Source of the DNA: Bacillus sp. SA1-12
Lineage (GTDB): Bacteria > Bacillota > Bacilli > Bacillales > Bacillaceae
Direction of reading: 5' to 3'
NCBI RefSeq assembly: GCF_000981385.1
Contig: NZ_LATZ01000009.1
Span: 94,716 to 158,715, forward strand
DNA: 64,000 nucleotides
Positions 57,337 to 64,000 of the stretch are shown piece after piece. The notes below the pieces were generated by a model, which was not told the DNA's origin, made no database searches, and was given only the letters and a program-made list of their open reading frames with translations. Position 1 is the stretch's first letter. The number at the start of each line of letters is the position of its first letter. Position numbers and translations under genes: made by a program.

Positions 57337-57702
57337 GTTTGTTGCCTCCTGTGTGGAATAGATCCACTGTTTATTACTATCCTTGCTCAATTAGATATCA
57401 AAGGCGAAAAGTTTAAATACTTATCTTTCCTTACAGACCGAACAAAAATAATTCTTATTTAGAATAACAGATAATTTTTGGAAAAGCAAATGGATATATA
57501 ATTTAATGGTAAAATTCTAACCAGGAATTGATACAATCCCAAGGATTTTTAAAGAATAGAGGTCATTTGGTTAAATTGATACTTCCCGCTTTAAAGTGGT
57601 CAAAATAATGATCATTTAAGATGAGGATCATAAAATAACAAATTAGGTTGCTTAAATTTTGGATGAAACTAAGATAAATTAAAATGAGTGATATTTACAA
57701 AA
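57337..57702. other. Leader of csp and intergenic region
   Basis: The left part is the untranslated leader and promoter region of the minus-strand csp gene. The remainder is AT-rich with no supported gene. Confidence 0.5.
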
Positions 57703-57726
57703 TAAAAAACCATCCTAATTGGATGG
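57703..57726 (-). terminator. Terminator of the small minus-strand gene
   Basis: CCATCC/GGATGG stem; on the minus strand TTTTTTATTTT follows. Confidence 0.7.
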
Positions 57727-57778
57727 CCATTTAGTTAAAGATTTTCATGTTTCTAATGACTTAACTGGATTAGATAAT

Positions 57779-57952
57779 TTAACCTACTTTACTTTCCTCT
57801 AGGGCATGTTGCCAACTTGGATAATAATACAAAGCACTCCGCATTAAATCAGGATAAAGTTGTTTTATCTCTTTTTTCCGTAGAGATTTACCTTCGTTCT
57901 GTAACTTTTGGATCTGAGCAATGACTTCCGCTGATGTTAATGAAACATCCAT
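57779..57952 (-). CDS. 57-residue protein with homing-endonuclease-associated-repeat-like pattern
   Basis: A small soluble protein. The pattern LRKKEIKQLYPDLMRSALYYYPSWQHALEE resembles the repeat found next to homing endonucleases and in small DNA-binding proteins (R/K-x-I ... YP ... W-x-ALE). ATG 57952 follows GGGAGG at about nine bases; a longer TTG-started form to 57973 would overlap that site. It has its own terminator. Function is unknown; a DNA-binding role is a guess. Confidence 0.55.
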   Translation of the reverse strand: MDVSLTSAEVIAQIQKLQNEGKSLRKKEIKQLYPDLMRSALYYYPSWQHALEESKVG

Positions 57953-58271
57953 ACAACATTCCTCCCTTTCCAAGTTATCATGATTAACTTATCCTTGGCT
58001 AACAAACTAAAACGATAAACATAAGTAGAGTATTTTTTATACCTATGTTTCAACAAATCTTAGCATATAGAAAAGGAGTTGTAAAGAAATCTTCATATAA
58101 AGAATTCTTATCAACAGTGAATATAGATATAACACTTACTAGAGGTTTTGAAGGCATCTTTAGACATGGTTGTTAAGCTGCAGTTAAAGTGTTCCAATAG
58201 AGAGAATGAATGACCGTTGATGGTGAGTTGGCAAAAATACGTTTGGTGTAATGAAACAGCTAATAGAATTT

Positions 58272-58500
58272 TTAGTTTTGCATCCCAAAATCTTTCTCTA
58301 ATAAACTCACAGGTTTTTCACCATCAGCTAAAACAATTAAATGGTAATCATTTATTTTTAAACCATCTTTAAGGTATTGTGTTCTTTATTCCATATGTTT
58401 TTCATTCTTCTGCTGTATCATCTGATAGTAAAATGTCCTTTTCCATTGCTTGTATTGGTTTGTTGTAGTAAAAATTGGTTGACGTATTGATGTTTACCAA
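58272..58500 (-). pseudogene. Decayed gene fragment
   Basis: On the minus strand, two adjacent open stretches in different frames look coding: a distal one ending EKDILLSDDTAEE and one ending LIVLADGEKPVSLLEKDFGMQN. A stop and frame change separate them near 58385. There is no start site. The product family is not recognised. This is most simply the 3' remnant of a lost gene. Confidence 0.35.
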
Positions 58501-58553
58501 TTTGATTAAGAGGGGAAAATATGTAAGAAGAAAAGTGAATAAACGTAAATGTA

Positions 58554-58724
58554 ATGATAAAACATTATGAAAGCTATGGAAGAAGTGCAAATACAAATGT
58601 AAGTGGGTTTGCCCAAGGGTACGGAAACGTGTTTTCGAGTTTGTTTATCAATTGCAGACATGGTTACACACAGGCAATCACTTTAATTTGGGACGGTTCA
58701 AATTGGTTGGCAACAGGTCAGTAA
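58554..58724 (+). CDS. Possible 56-residue protein or gene remnant
   Basis: Opens MIKHYESYGRSANTNVSGF and ends LIWDGSNWLATGQ. The C-terminal part looks like a real protein end, but no ribosome site precedes the ATG. The upstream sequence has no matching frame, and the neighbourhood is decayed. It is more likely the end of a lost gene than a functional small protein. Confidence 0.3.
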   Translation: MIKHYESYGRSANTNVSGFAQGYGNVFSSLFINCRHGYTQAITLIWDGSNWLATGQ

Positions 58725-58886
58725 AGAATTATTAGAAATAAAGTAATTTGAATAAAATCTTTCAGAAAAGAATTTGTAGCATGGCTTAATGTGCGTAATT
58801 GGTGGTTTATGGTATGTATTACTTACTACATGAATAAATCTATATGTCAATGAAAAAATATGACCTTATTTTTTCTAATGTAGGAA
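58725..58886. other. AT-rich stretch without a gene
   Basis: Nothing is seen beyond AT-rich sequence leading into the terminator at 58887. Confidence 0.4.
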
Positions 58887-58926
58887 GCCCTCTTCTTTGG
58901 AAAGGAAGAGGGGTGATTTTTTATTT
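58887..58926 (+). terminator. Intrinsic terminator on the plus strand
   Basis: CCCTCTTC/GAAGAGGG stem followed by GATTTTTTATTT. It overlaps the last codons of the convergent small membrane gene. Confidence 0.7.
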
Positions 58927-59085
58927 ATTTCTTGGTAGTTCATCTTGCTTTTCAACTACGATTTCATCACCATCAAATTCATGGTTCTTTTTCTTTTTTC
59001 TTGCTGACTTTAAATAAAAAAATAAAAAAAATGATATTAACAATACTATAAATCCAATTAAGACGGGATTGACTGAATGATCCAA
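58921..59085 (-). CDS. 54-residue single-helix membrane protein
   Basis: Reads as an N-terminal transmembrane helix (NPVLIGFIVLLISFFLFFYL) followed by a basic patch (SARKKKKN) and an acidic tail ending in ELPRNK. The topology signal (basic residues after the helix) predicts the tail inside. The start is a TTG at 59085 with AGAGGA about ten bases upstream. An 8+8-base perfect inverted repeat lies just before the ribosome site. No family is recognised. Confidence 0.55.
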   Translation of the reverse strand: MDHSVNPVLIGFIVLLISFFLFFYLKSARKKKKNHEFDGDEIVVEKQDELPRNK

Positions 59086-59101
59086 ATAAATTCAATCCTC
59101 T

Positions 59102-59128
59102 ACTATATACTTATCGAGAATATATAGT
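59102..59128. promoter_or_regulatory. Inverted repeat upstream of the small membrane gene
   Basis: ACTATATA (59102-59109) and TATATAGT (59121-59128) with an 11-base centre form a perfect dyad between the XRE gene and the membrane gene. It may be an operator or a promoter-overlapping site. Confidence 0.4.
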
Positions 59129-59151
59129 ATCCCAATAATTTAAATGGATAT

Positions 59152-59194
59152 GTAAAAAAGTAAAAGTCCCTCATACTAGGAAGGGGCTTTTACT
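59152..59194 (-). terminator. Terminator of the XRE regulator
   Basis: AGTAAAAGTCCC/GGGGCTTTTACT stem with TTTTTTACA on the minus strand. It overlaps the final codons of the gene. Confidence 0.7.
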
Positions 59195-59520
59195 GATTCA
59201 GACTTTATTTCTTTATTTGTTCTAATGAAATTCTTTACTATAATAAATACATCATTATAAGATAAATTATTGTTCTCAGCTAAATTAATTAATCGAGTCC
59301 ATTTTGCTTCTAAATCAAATTGATTGTCTTCCAATTCCAAAACATAAGAAGGAGAAACATTATAAGTTATACAAAGTTTCCTCAATAGTAAACTTCCGAC
59401 ATTTGAGCTTCTTTCGGCTCTGGAAATGATTCCTTTGTCTACATTAATTATTTCTGAAACATCTTCTTGAGTAAGTCCTCTTGCTAATCTAATTACTTTA
59501 AGTCTTTCACCGATATGCAT
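59176..59520 (-). CDS. XRE-family transcriptional regulator
   Basis: A 114-residue regulator. Residues 5-60 are a Cro/CI-type helix-turn-helix (IGERLKVIRLARGLTQEDVSEIINV, GIISRAERSS). The C-terminal ~50 residues are helical and lack a sensing domain I recognise. AGAGGTG precedes the ATG. A SigA-type promoter (TTTACT-17-TAATAT) and a perfect dyad overlapping the ribosome site lie upstream, so it probably controls itself. It is next to an SOS-controlled small gene, but on sequence alone the two are separate transcripts. Confidence 0.82.
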   Translation of the reverse strand: MHIGERLKVIRLARGLTQEDVSEIINVDKGIISRAERSSNVGSLLLRKLCITYNVSPSYVLELEDNQFDLEAKWTRLINLAENNNLSYNDVFIIVKNFIRTNKEIKSESVKAPS

Positions 59521-59527
59521 TTTACAC

Positions 59528-59583
59528 CTCTTAGGCTTTTGTTCTAAGAGTAAAATATTAATTTTAAGAAATTGTTAAGTAAA
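59528..59583 (-). promoter_or_regulatory. Promoter and operator of the XRE gene
   Basis: On the minus strand, TTTACT (59583-59578), 17 bases, TAATAT (59560-59555). Then a perfect inverted repeat CTCTTAG-9-CTAAGAG at 59528-59550, which reaches the Shine-Dalgarno site. Likely autoregulation. Confidence 0.6.
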
Positions 59584-59604
59584 GGTTAATTTTTGTAAAT
59601 ATTA

Positions 59605-59814
59605 TTAATTAATGACTTTTATCCTATTTGCAATCAAATTATTTTGCTCGTCCATAATCAATAAGCCTCTTTGCATTAGTATCTCCACAGTTTCTTTTAC
59701 ATCTACTTCTGATTTTCTTGTCAATTTCATCAATTCTTTAAGTGTAGGGTTTTTACCATGTATGGAATGATTAAAGTAAATGCGGAAAATTTTCCTTTCA
59801 AGATCACTATACAT
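59605..59814 (-). CDS. 69-residue winged-helix-like protein under LexA control
   Basis: A small protein with a helix-turn-helix-like core (NPTLKELMKLTRKSEVDVKETVEIL) and a short wing (RGLLIMDEQNNLI). ATG 59814 is ten bases from AAAGGAG; a GTG at 59823 is too close to it. Its promoter carries a LexA box between -35 and -10, so it should be induced by DNA damage. It has no catalytic domain; it may be a transcription factor or an anti-repressor left from a mobile element. No family is recognised. Confidence 0.65.
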   Translation of the reverse strand: MYSDLERKIFRIYFNHSIHGKNPTLKELMKLTRKSEVDVKETVEILMQRGLLIMDEQNNLIANRIKVIN

Positions 59815-59838
59815 AAAAATCACGCTCCTTTATTAAAT

Positions 59839-59867
59839 ATTATAAGAACAAACGTTCGTACTATCAA
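59839..59867 (-). promoter_or_regulatory. SigA promoter with embedded LexA (SOS) box
   Basis: On the minus strand TTGATA (59867-59862), 17 bases, perfect TATAAT (59844-59839). The spacer contains CGAACGTTTGTTCT (59858-59845), one base from CGAACN4GTTCG. LexA bound here would block RNA polymerase. Confidence 0.75.
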
Positions 59868-59887
59868 GTGGAAATTAAAATAACACG

Positions 59888-59926
59888 AAAACCTCACCAT
59901 GGAAGAGTGAGGTTATTTGTTATTTT
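59888..59926. terminator. Hairpin between the SOS gene and the zinc-ribbon gene
   Basis: AACCTCAC/GTGAGGTT stem, T-rich on the plus strand and moderately so on the minus strand, where it would end the zinc-ribbon transcript. Confidence 0.6.
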
Positions 59927-59967
59927 GATCATTATTGCTTATGTAAACTGATTATAAATGTTTTATG

Positions 59968-60102
59968 TCATTGTTGTTTTGAATAACAATATCCACATTT
60001 AACACAGTAAATAGTGCCTGACACATAATTATTCTGATATGGCATTTCTTTGTCACATTGAGGACAAAACTTTAAGATTGATTGTGCTTTTTTTACAATC
60101 AT
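59968..60102 (-). CDS. 44-residue zinc-ribbon-like protein
   Basis: A very small protein with two cysteine pairs, CPQC and CVKC, 23 residues apart, plus one extra Cys (GYC): a zinc-ribbon or rubredoxin-like knuckle (KFCPQCDKEMPYQNN ... YCVKCGYC). ATG 60102 is eight bases from AAAGGTGGG; a second ATG at 60105 directly precedes it. Probably a single zinc-binding fold, with nucleic-acid or protein binding as usual roles. No partner gene is evident. Confidence 0.6.
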   Translation of the reverse strand: MIVKKAQSILKFCPQCDKEMPYQNNYVSGTIYCVKCGYCYSKQQ

Positions 60103-60397
60103 CATATAATCCCACCTTTAAACAAAATTAATAATATTATATGGATGGGAATAAAGAAAATGATTAAAATAACAAATTATTTAAAAGTGACTTTATAAAA
60201 AATAATATAAGAAATCCATTCTGCTAAATCACGAATGAAAGATAATGTTTATTATGCATAAAAAACGACTAGAATTCCGATGTATTGTATAAAAACTTAT
60301 AAGTCAACCAACAAGCAGGACTACGTATTCAATTGTAGAATAAACTTATAAGTATGAAAAAATGAGAATTTTATTTATAAGTGCAGGAGGTAAAAAA
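60103..60397. other. AT-rich region upstream of the DinB gene
   Basis: It contains the ribosome site of the minus-strand zinc-ribbon gene at its left end. A repeated ACTTATAAGT-like motif occurs near 60294 and 60344 (AAACTTATAAGT), which could be promoter or operator sequence for the DinB gene. Confidence 0.4.
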
Positions 60398-60856
60398 ATG
60401 AATACTAAAGAAATTTTATTATTACAGTTAAGTGCCTGTCATACCCAAAACACCTGGTTTGTCTCTTTAATAAACTCAATTAATGGTCTAACCGAGGAAC
60501 AAGCAATCTGGAAGCCGAACGAAACAACTAATTCAATAGTCGAAATTACAAATCACTTAATATACTATAATCAACGTTTTTTAAATCGATTTAAAGACAT
60601 AAAAAACGCAAAAGTTACTGAGAACAATACATTTAGAAGTGTGGAAGGAAGGAATTGGGATGCAACCGTTAAACAAATAAATGAAATTATGTCTGAGTGG
60701 AACAAAGCTGTTAAAGAGGCCGATGAAAAAAAACTTGATAACTGGGCTTCTGAAATTGCTCACCTTACTATTCATACTACATATCATACAGGGCAAATTC
60801 TTTATATAAGGAAATTACAAGGTTCATGGAATTCAGAAGAGGGTGTCAGAGGATAA
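60398..60856 (+). CDS. DinB-family protein
   Basis: A 152-residue four-helix-bundle protein of the DinB/YfiT superfamily, probable metal-dependent thiol transferase or hydrolase. Candidate metal-binding His are in ITNHLIYYNQRF (helix 2) and HTTYHTGQI near the C-terminus, the usual H...HxxxH layout. ATG 60398 follows GCAGGAGG; an in-frame ATG at 60362 lies before that site. No LexA box is seen upstream, so SOS control is not supported. Confidence 0.85.
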   Translation: MNTKEILLLQLSACHTQNTWFVSLINSINGLTEEQAIWKPNETTNSIVEITNHLIYYNQRFLNRFKDIKNAKVTENNTFRSVEGRNWDATVKQINEIMSEWNKAVKEADEKKLDNWASEIAHLTIHTTYHTGQILYIRKLQGSWNSEEGVRG

Positions 60857-61418
60857 TTTTTTTAAAATATTAGGTGCTTTACTTCTTTAAGGCGGAATGT
60901 ATTAGGTTGCAAAGAATGTTTTAGATAAATTTTCAAAACATAATTAATACCCTCGAGTATTAGGTGCCTTAAAAGTTTTGAAGCCCATTAAACAACCGGC
61001 GAGTTGTTCCAAGAAGGAGCAATACCTTTTTATTGAAGTCTTATTTTGCTATTGGGAGAATAGTTGAAGATGAACGGCACCATTTACTTTCTAATTGGAC
61101 CTTTGGTTTTTGTCACACCTTTTTTGGCGATATTTAGGTAAAATGTCTACTCCTGGGACATTAGTGGAACATAATATGAAATTGCGAACAAATATGAAGG
61201 GAAGAAATCCACTAAAGGAGTTGATTTTAATTTAAGAATCAAAAACAATACTGTGAAGATCTGTTGGAATGGTGTAATAAAGCCTATTTTTGAAAATAGG
61301 TGATTGATCAAAAAAACTAATTCATATTTTTTACCGATGATTAAAAGTGTTTTAATGTAATTTAGAAATTATTAAGTATATGATGGATTTTTAACTGTAA
61401 CTTTTAGGAAGGGATAGA
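60857..61418. other. Decayed accessory DNA
   Basis: No intact gene. TATTAGGTGC occurs at about 60870 and 60960. A short frame from 61070 (MNGTIYFLIGPLVFVTPFLAIF) stops after 23 codons, and a related-looking frame continues with LVEHNMKLRTNMKGRNPLK, so a membrane-protein gene may have decayed here. Confidence 0.35.
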
Positions 61419-61538
61419 ATGATTATTAAATTTATACTTGAGGGACTACTCTTATTTATATTATTAGTAATAACTATTCATGGTTTAATACTTAAAAATT
61501 CTTTACAAAAGAAGAGTAAAGAATTGGATAAGAGTTAA
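61419..61538 (+). CDS. 39-residue single-helix membrane protein
   Basis: Begins MIIKFILEGLLLFILLVITI, a single transmembrane helix, and ends with a basic/polar tail (KKSKELDKS). AGGAAGGG lies seven bases before the ATG and an intrinsic terminator follows 25 bases after the stop, so the unit looks like a complete small gene. The function and family are unknown; toxin or regulatory peptides of this shape are common, but nothing shows which. Confidence 0.5.
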   Translation: MIIKFILEGLLLFILLVITIHGLILKNSLQKKSKELDKS

Positions 61539-61562
61539 ATCTAAATTGAAACTATTCTCACA

Positions 61563-61597
61563 ATACCTCCTCATTTTATTAGGAGGTATCTTTTTAT
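61563..61597 (+). terminator. Terminator after the 39-residue gene
   Basis: ATACCTCCT/AGGAGGTAT stem followed by CTTTTTATTG. Confidence 0.8.
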
Positions 61598-61716
61598 TGT
61601 CATTTAATTGATGATATATCAGGTGCTCAATGTCTGAAATTTCGATACGGAGTTTATTCTAGCCCAGTTCTGAAATAACATGCTTGTACATACATTTATA
61701 GTAAAAAATTAAAAAG

Positions 61717-62301
61717 GTGATTTATATTTTTCAGAAGACTGCTGCTATAATTATAGGTAGTTTGTTAATAGGCGTAGGAATAAATGGTTTCTTAGTTCCC
61801 CATCATCTGTTAGACGGAGGGATAACAGGAATTGCTCTCATGTTACATTATTATTTGGGTTTTCCAACAGGTTTATCTATGTTTTTATTAAGTATTCCTC
61901 TATTCATATATGCTTGGATCTATAAACGCTCATTCTTTTATAATAGCTTTCTAGGTTTAATTGTTGTTTCTACAATGATTGATTGGTTAGCTCCTTTAAG
62001 AACCCAATTTTTGCTTTCAATTTATATAAGTGTATTATTAGGTGGAATAATAATTGGAATCGGAGTAGGGCTCATGCTTCGATATAAAACAAGCACTGGC
62101 GGAACCGACTTGTTAGCTTTAATTATCTCGGAGGCTTTGTCTGTCAATATAGGAGTTATTATTTTGATAATAGACGGGCTAATTGTAACAGCAGGTTTTA
62201 ATACGCTGGGAATAAAAACAATCATTTTTTCTTGCTTGAATATTAGTATTATTGGAATAATTACTTCGATGATCACTAAGCCGAGTATCCATATGAAATA
62301 A
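61717..62301 (+). CDS. YitT-family membrane protein (short form)
   Basis: A 194-residue membrane protein with five to six helices, of the YitT (DUF161-type) family: GFLVPHHLLDGGITGIALML and LRYKTSTGGTDLLALI are family marks. It lacks the C-terminal cytosolic domain (DUF2179) present in the paralogue at 62599. The start is odd. GTG 61717 overlaps the AAAAAGGTGA ribosome site, and no in-frame ATG or TTG fits nearby, so an ATT at 61726 or a damaged start is possible. The function is unknown. Confidence 0.75.
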   Translation: MIYIFQKTAAIIIGSLLIGVGINGFLVPHHLLDGGITGIALMLHYYLGFPTGLSMFLLSIPLFIYAWIYKRSFFYNSFLGLIVVSTMIDWLAPLRTQFLLSIYISVLLGGIIIGIGVGLMLRYKTSTGGTDLLALIISEALSVNIGVIILIIDGLIVTAGFNTLGIKTIIFSCLNISIIGIITSMITKPSIHMK

Positions 62302-62394
62302 GGAGTTGTAAACTAATTAAGTTAACACTTCATTTGAGACTCGTGGAAATTTTACATTCATACTAATATTTTTTCATCATTAATTATCAATAAA

Positions 62395-62440
62395 TGGGAG
62401 CTTTCCAATAAAAAGGAAAGCTCCATTTTCATTTTTATTG
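62395..62440 (+). terminator. Terminator between the YitT genes
   Basis: GGAGCTTTCC/GGAAAGCTCC perfect 10-bp stem with an eight-base loop, then ATTTTCATTTTTATT. The rest of 62302-62598 holds no gene. Confidence 0.85.
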
Positions 62441-62598
62441 TCATTTATTAAGGATTTGGAAAGGGACAGAAATGATATGTTCGTTTATTAGTGCATAAAA
62501 GATTGTGAAGGATTGAACTTAAATAACCCTTTTAGAATAATTACAGATGAATTTTATGGTAAAATTATTTAGATAAAATTTTAGAAGTGAGGAATTAT

Positions 62599-63471
62599 AT
62601 GAGTACAATCAAAAAGCAAAAGCCTAAAAAACTAAAATTGATTTTACGAGGATTGATGGTAATTATTGGTGGATTTATAGCAGCGTATGGATTAGAAGCC
62701 GTATTAATCCCAAATAACGTATCAGATGGAGGTGTTACCGGTCTTAGTATCGTTGGTTCACAACTATTTGGATTGCCATTAGGAGTTCTAATAGCAATTA
62801 TAAACCTTCCTTTTATCTGGCTAGGCTATCAACAAATTGGTAAAGATTTCGCAATTTATTCCATTATCGGAATAGCTTCCCTAGCTGTTGGTACAATCCT
62901 TATGCATCATACTCCAGCTATTATTGAGGGGGATACTTTATTAATTACTGTTGTTGGCGGTATTATCCTCGGTTTTGGGATGGGGTTAGCATTGCGTAAT
63001 GGCGGAGCATTAGATGGAATTGATATGCTGGCTGTTCTTCTATCTCGAAAGTTACCATTTGGGACAAGTGATTTCATTCTTTTCTTAAACACGTTTGTCT
63101 TTATTGTCGTTTCAACCGTATTCGGTCTACAAGGAGCGATTCTTTCAGCAATTGCTTACTTTATTGCTTCTAAAGTGATTCACATCGTTGAAGAAGGTTT
63201 AAGCGGCTCTAAAACCTTTAAAATTATTACTACTCAACCTAAATTAATGGTAGAGACCATACGTGACCGTTTAGGCCGAAGTGCGACATATAACGAGGTT
63301 TACGGAGGTTATTCACATGAAAAATTTAAGGAAATCACATGTGTTATTAATCGTCTAGAAGAAAGCAAAATGAAAGAAATCATCAATGAAATCGATGATA
63401 CTGCCTTTGTTACGGTATATGACGTAGCAGAAGTTAAAGGCGGTAATTTCAGAAAACATAATATTCATTAA
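62599..63471 (+). CDS. YitT-family membrane protein with C-terminal DUF2179 domain
   Basis: A 290-residue protein with five to six N-terminal membrane helices (AVLIPNNVSDGGVTGLSIV, LALRNGGALDGIDMLAVLL) and a cytosolic C-terminal domain from about 205 (KTFKIITTQPKLMVETIRDRLGRSATY ... VYDVAEVKGG), the full-length YitT architecture. ATG 62599 is six bases after GAAGTGAGG. It is a paralogue of the preceding gene but has its own terminator-bounded unit. The transport role and substrate are unknown. Confidence 0.88.
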   Translation: MSTIKKQKPKKLKLILRGLMVIIGGFIAAYGLEAVLIPNNVSDGGVTGLSIVGSQLFGLPLGVLIAIINLPFIWLGYQQIGKDFAIYSIIGIASLAVGTILMHHTPAIIEGDTLLITVVGGIILGFGMGLALRNGGALDGIDMLAVLLSRKLPFGTSDFILFLNTFVFIVVSTVFGLQGAILSAIAYFIASKVIHIVEEGLSGSKTFKIITTQPKLMVETIRDRLGRSATYNEVYGGYSHEKFKEITCVINRLEESKMKEIINEIDDTAFVTVYDVAEVKGGNFRKHNIH

Positions 63472-63498
63472 ATAAAAATAGGTAAATTAGTTAACACA

Positions 63499-63583
63499 AA
63501 AAAACACCTTTTTGCTAAAAAGGTGTCAGCTTGTAGACAAAGTCTGATATTCAGGCAGGTCTACAAGCTTTTTTTGTCGAATA
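63499..63583. terminator. Two hairpins at the left end of the IS element
   Basis: ACACCTTTTT/AAAAAGGTGT is followed by AGCTTGTAGAC/GTCTACAAGCT with TTTTTTT. The second probably terminates incoming transcripts; together they likely mark the left terminal region of the IS1182-type element. Confidence 0.6.
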
Positions 63584-63616
63584 AAGAAGTAAAGTTGGTT
63601 TGAGGGGTGCAAATAT

Positions 63617-64000
63617 ATGTTATCGAAACAATCAATGGAAGGTCGTTATCAAATATCGATGATTGCACTTGATGAAGTAGTTCCTGCTAATCATCTTGTT
63701 CGAAAGCTTGAAGCCGCTATTGATTTTAGTTTTATTTATGACCTAGTTGAAGATTTGTATTGTTTGGATAATGGTCGTCCAAGTATCGACCCTGTTGTGT
63801 TAATAAAGATGGTCTTTATTCAATATGTATTCGGAATTAAATCAATGAGAAAAACAATAGATGAGATTGATACGAGCGTTGCGTATCGCTGGTTTTTAGG
63901 TTTTGACTTCAATAAAAAGATTCCCCACTTTTCCACCTTCGGTAAAAATTATGAGAGACGATTTAAAGACACTGATCTTTTTGAGAAGATTTTTTACCAT
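63617..64000 (+). mobile_element. IS1182-family transposase, 5' part (cut by window edge)
   Basis: Reads MLSKQSMEGRYQISMIALDEVVPANHLVRKL and runs open to the last base, 128 codons. This is the N-terminal DUF772-type region of IS1182-family transposases (DEVVP.NHL, R.S.DPV.L.K..., F......SMR). GAGGGGTGC precedes the ATG. The catalytic DDE region and right end lie beyond the window, so intactness cannot be judged. Confidence 0.85.

Noticed and set aside
58402..58596. 64-codon minus-strand frame as a complete gene
   Set aside because: Low-complexity start without ribosome site; only its distal part looks coding, so I list it as a gene fragment instead.
60398..60856. SOS control of the DinB-family gene because of its name
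   Set aside because: No LexA box is seen upstream; DinB-family here denotes the fold, not DNA polymerase IV.
1..64000. tRNA or rRNA genes
   Set aside because: No cloverleaf with a TTCGA arm and no rRNA-like block was recognised on either strand by eye; a tRNAscan run would be decisive.

Overview
The window is a stretch of chromosome from a low-GC, endospore-forming Bacillaceae bacterium. The first two thirds follow, with insertions, the conserved Bacillus order tepA-ylzJ-spoIIIE-ymfC...ymfFHIJKM-pgsA-cinA-recA-rny-ymdB-spoVS-tdh-kbl...miaB-ricA-cotE-mutS-mutL. Sporulation genes (spoIIIE, spoVS, cotE, a YheC/YheD-type coat protein) and candidate SigH, SigE and SigK promoters support a spore former. 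No tRNA, rRNA or CRISPR array was seen.

Layout. 1-3.4 kb: tepA (cut by the left edge), ylzJ, spoIIIE. 4-9.9 kb: GntR/UTRA regulator and a nucleoside BMP/ABC uptake operon. 10-20.7 kb: MFS exporter, the EF-P-linked ymfF-ymfH-ymfI group, ymfJ, ymfK, ymfM/rodZ, pgsA, cinA and LexA-box-controlled recA. 21-28 kb: rny, ymdB, spoVS with a SigH-type promoter, an M19 dipeptidase and korAB. 28.4-36 kb: tdh-kbl, then a rearranged yitD/yitF/yitG/yitE group. 36-38 kb: topB.

38.3-48.8 kb is the most distinctive region. I read it as an mnx (manganese oxidase) locus. It has a 1225-residue six-domain multicopper oxidase (MnxG-like) preceded by two small barrel-like genes (MnxE/MnxF-like), a larger accessory gene and two tandem membrane proteins. 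A Sco-type copper/thiol protein follows. The locus is flanked by a CPHC-repeat protein, a divergent full-length paralogue of the accessory gene and a YheC/YheD spore protein. SigK-like sites precede several of these genes, which fits a mother-cell-made spore-surface metal oxidation system.

49-56.8 kb returns to the core: miaB, ricA, cotE, mutS, mutL. From 57 kb to the right edge the DNA is accessory and partly decayed. It holds a cold-shock gene, several very small genes (membrane, zinc-ribbon), an XRE regulator with a likely autoregulatory operator, a small winged-helix-like gene behind a LexA box, a DinB-family gene, two YitT-family membrane genes and the 5' part of an IS1182-type transposase cut by the right edge. 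Two kinds of dispersed intergenic element recur: long-stem hairpins containing GGGTCTGACCC-like sequence, and decayed GC-rich Bacillus repeats.
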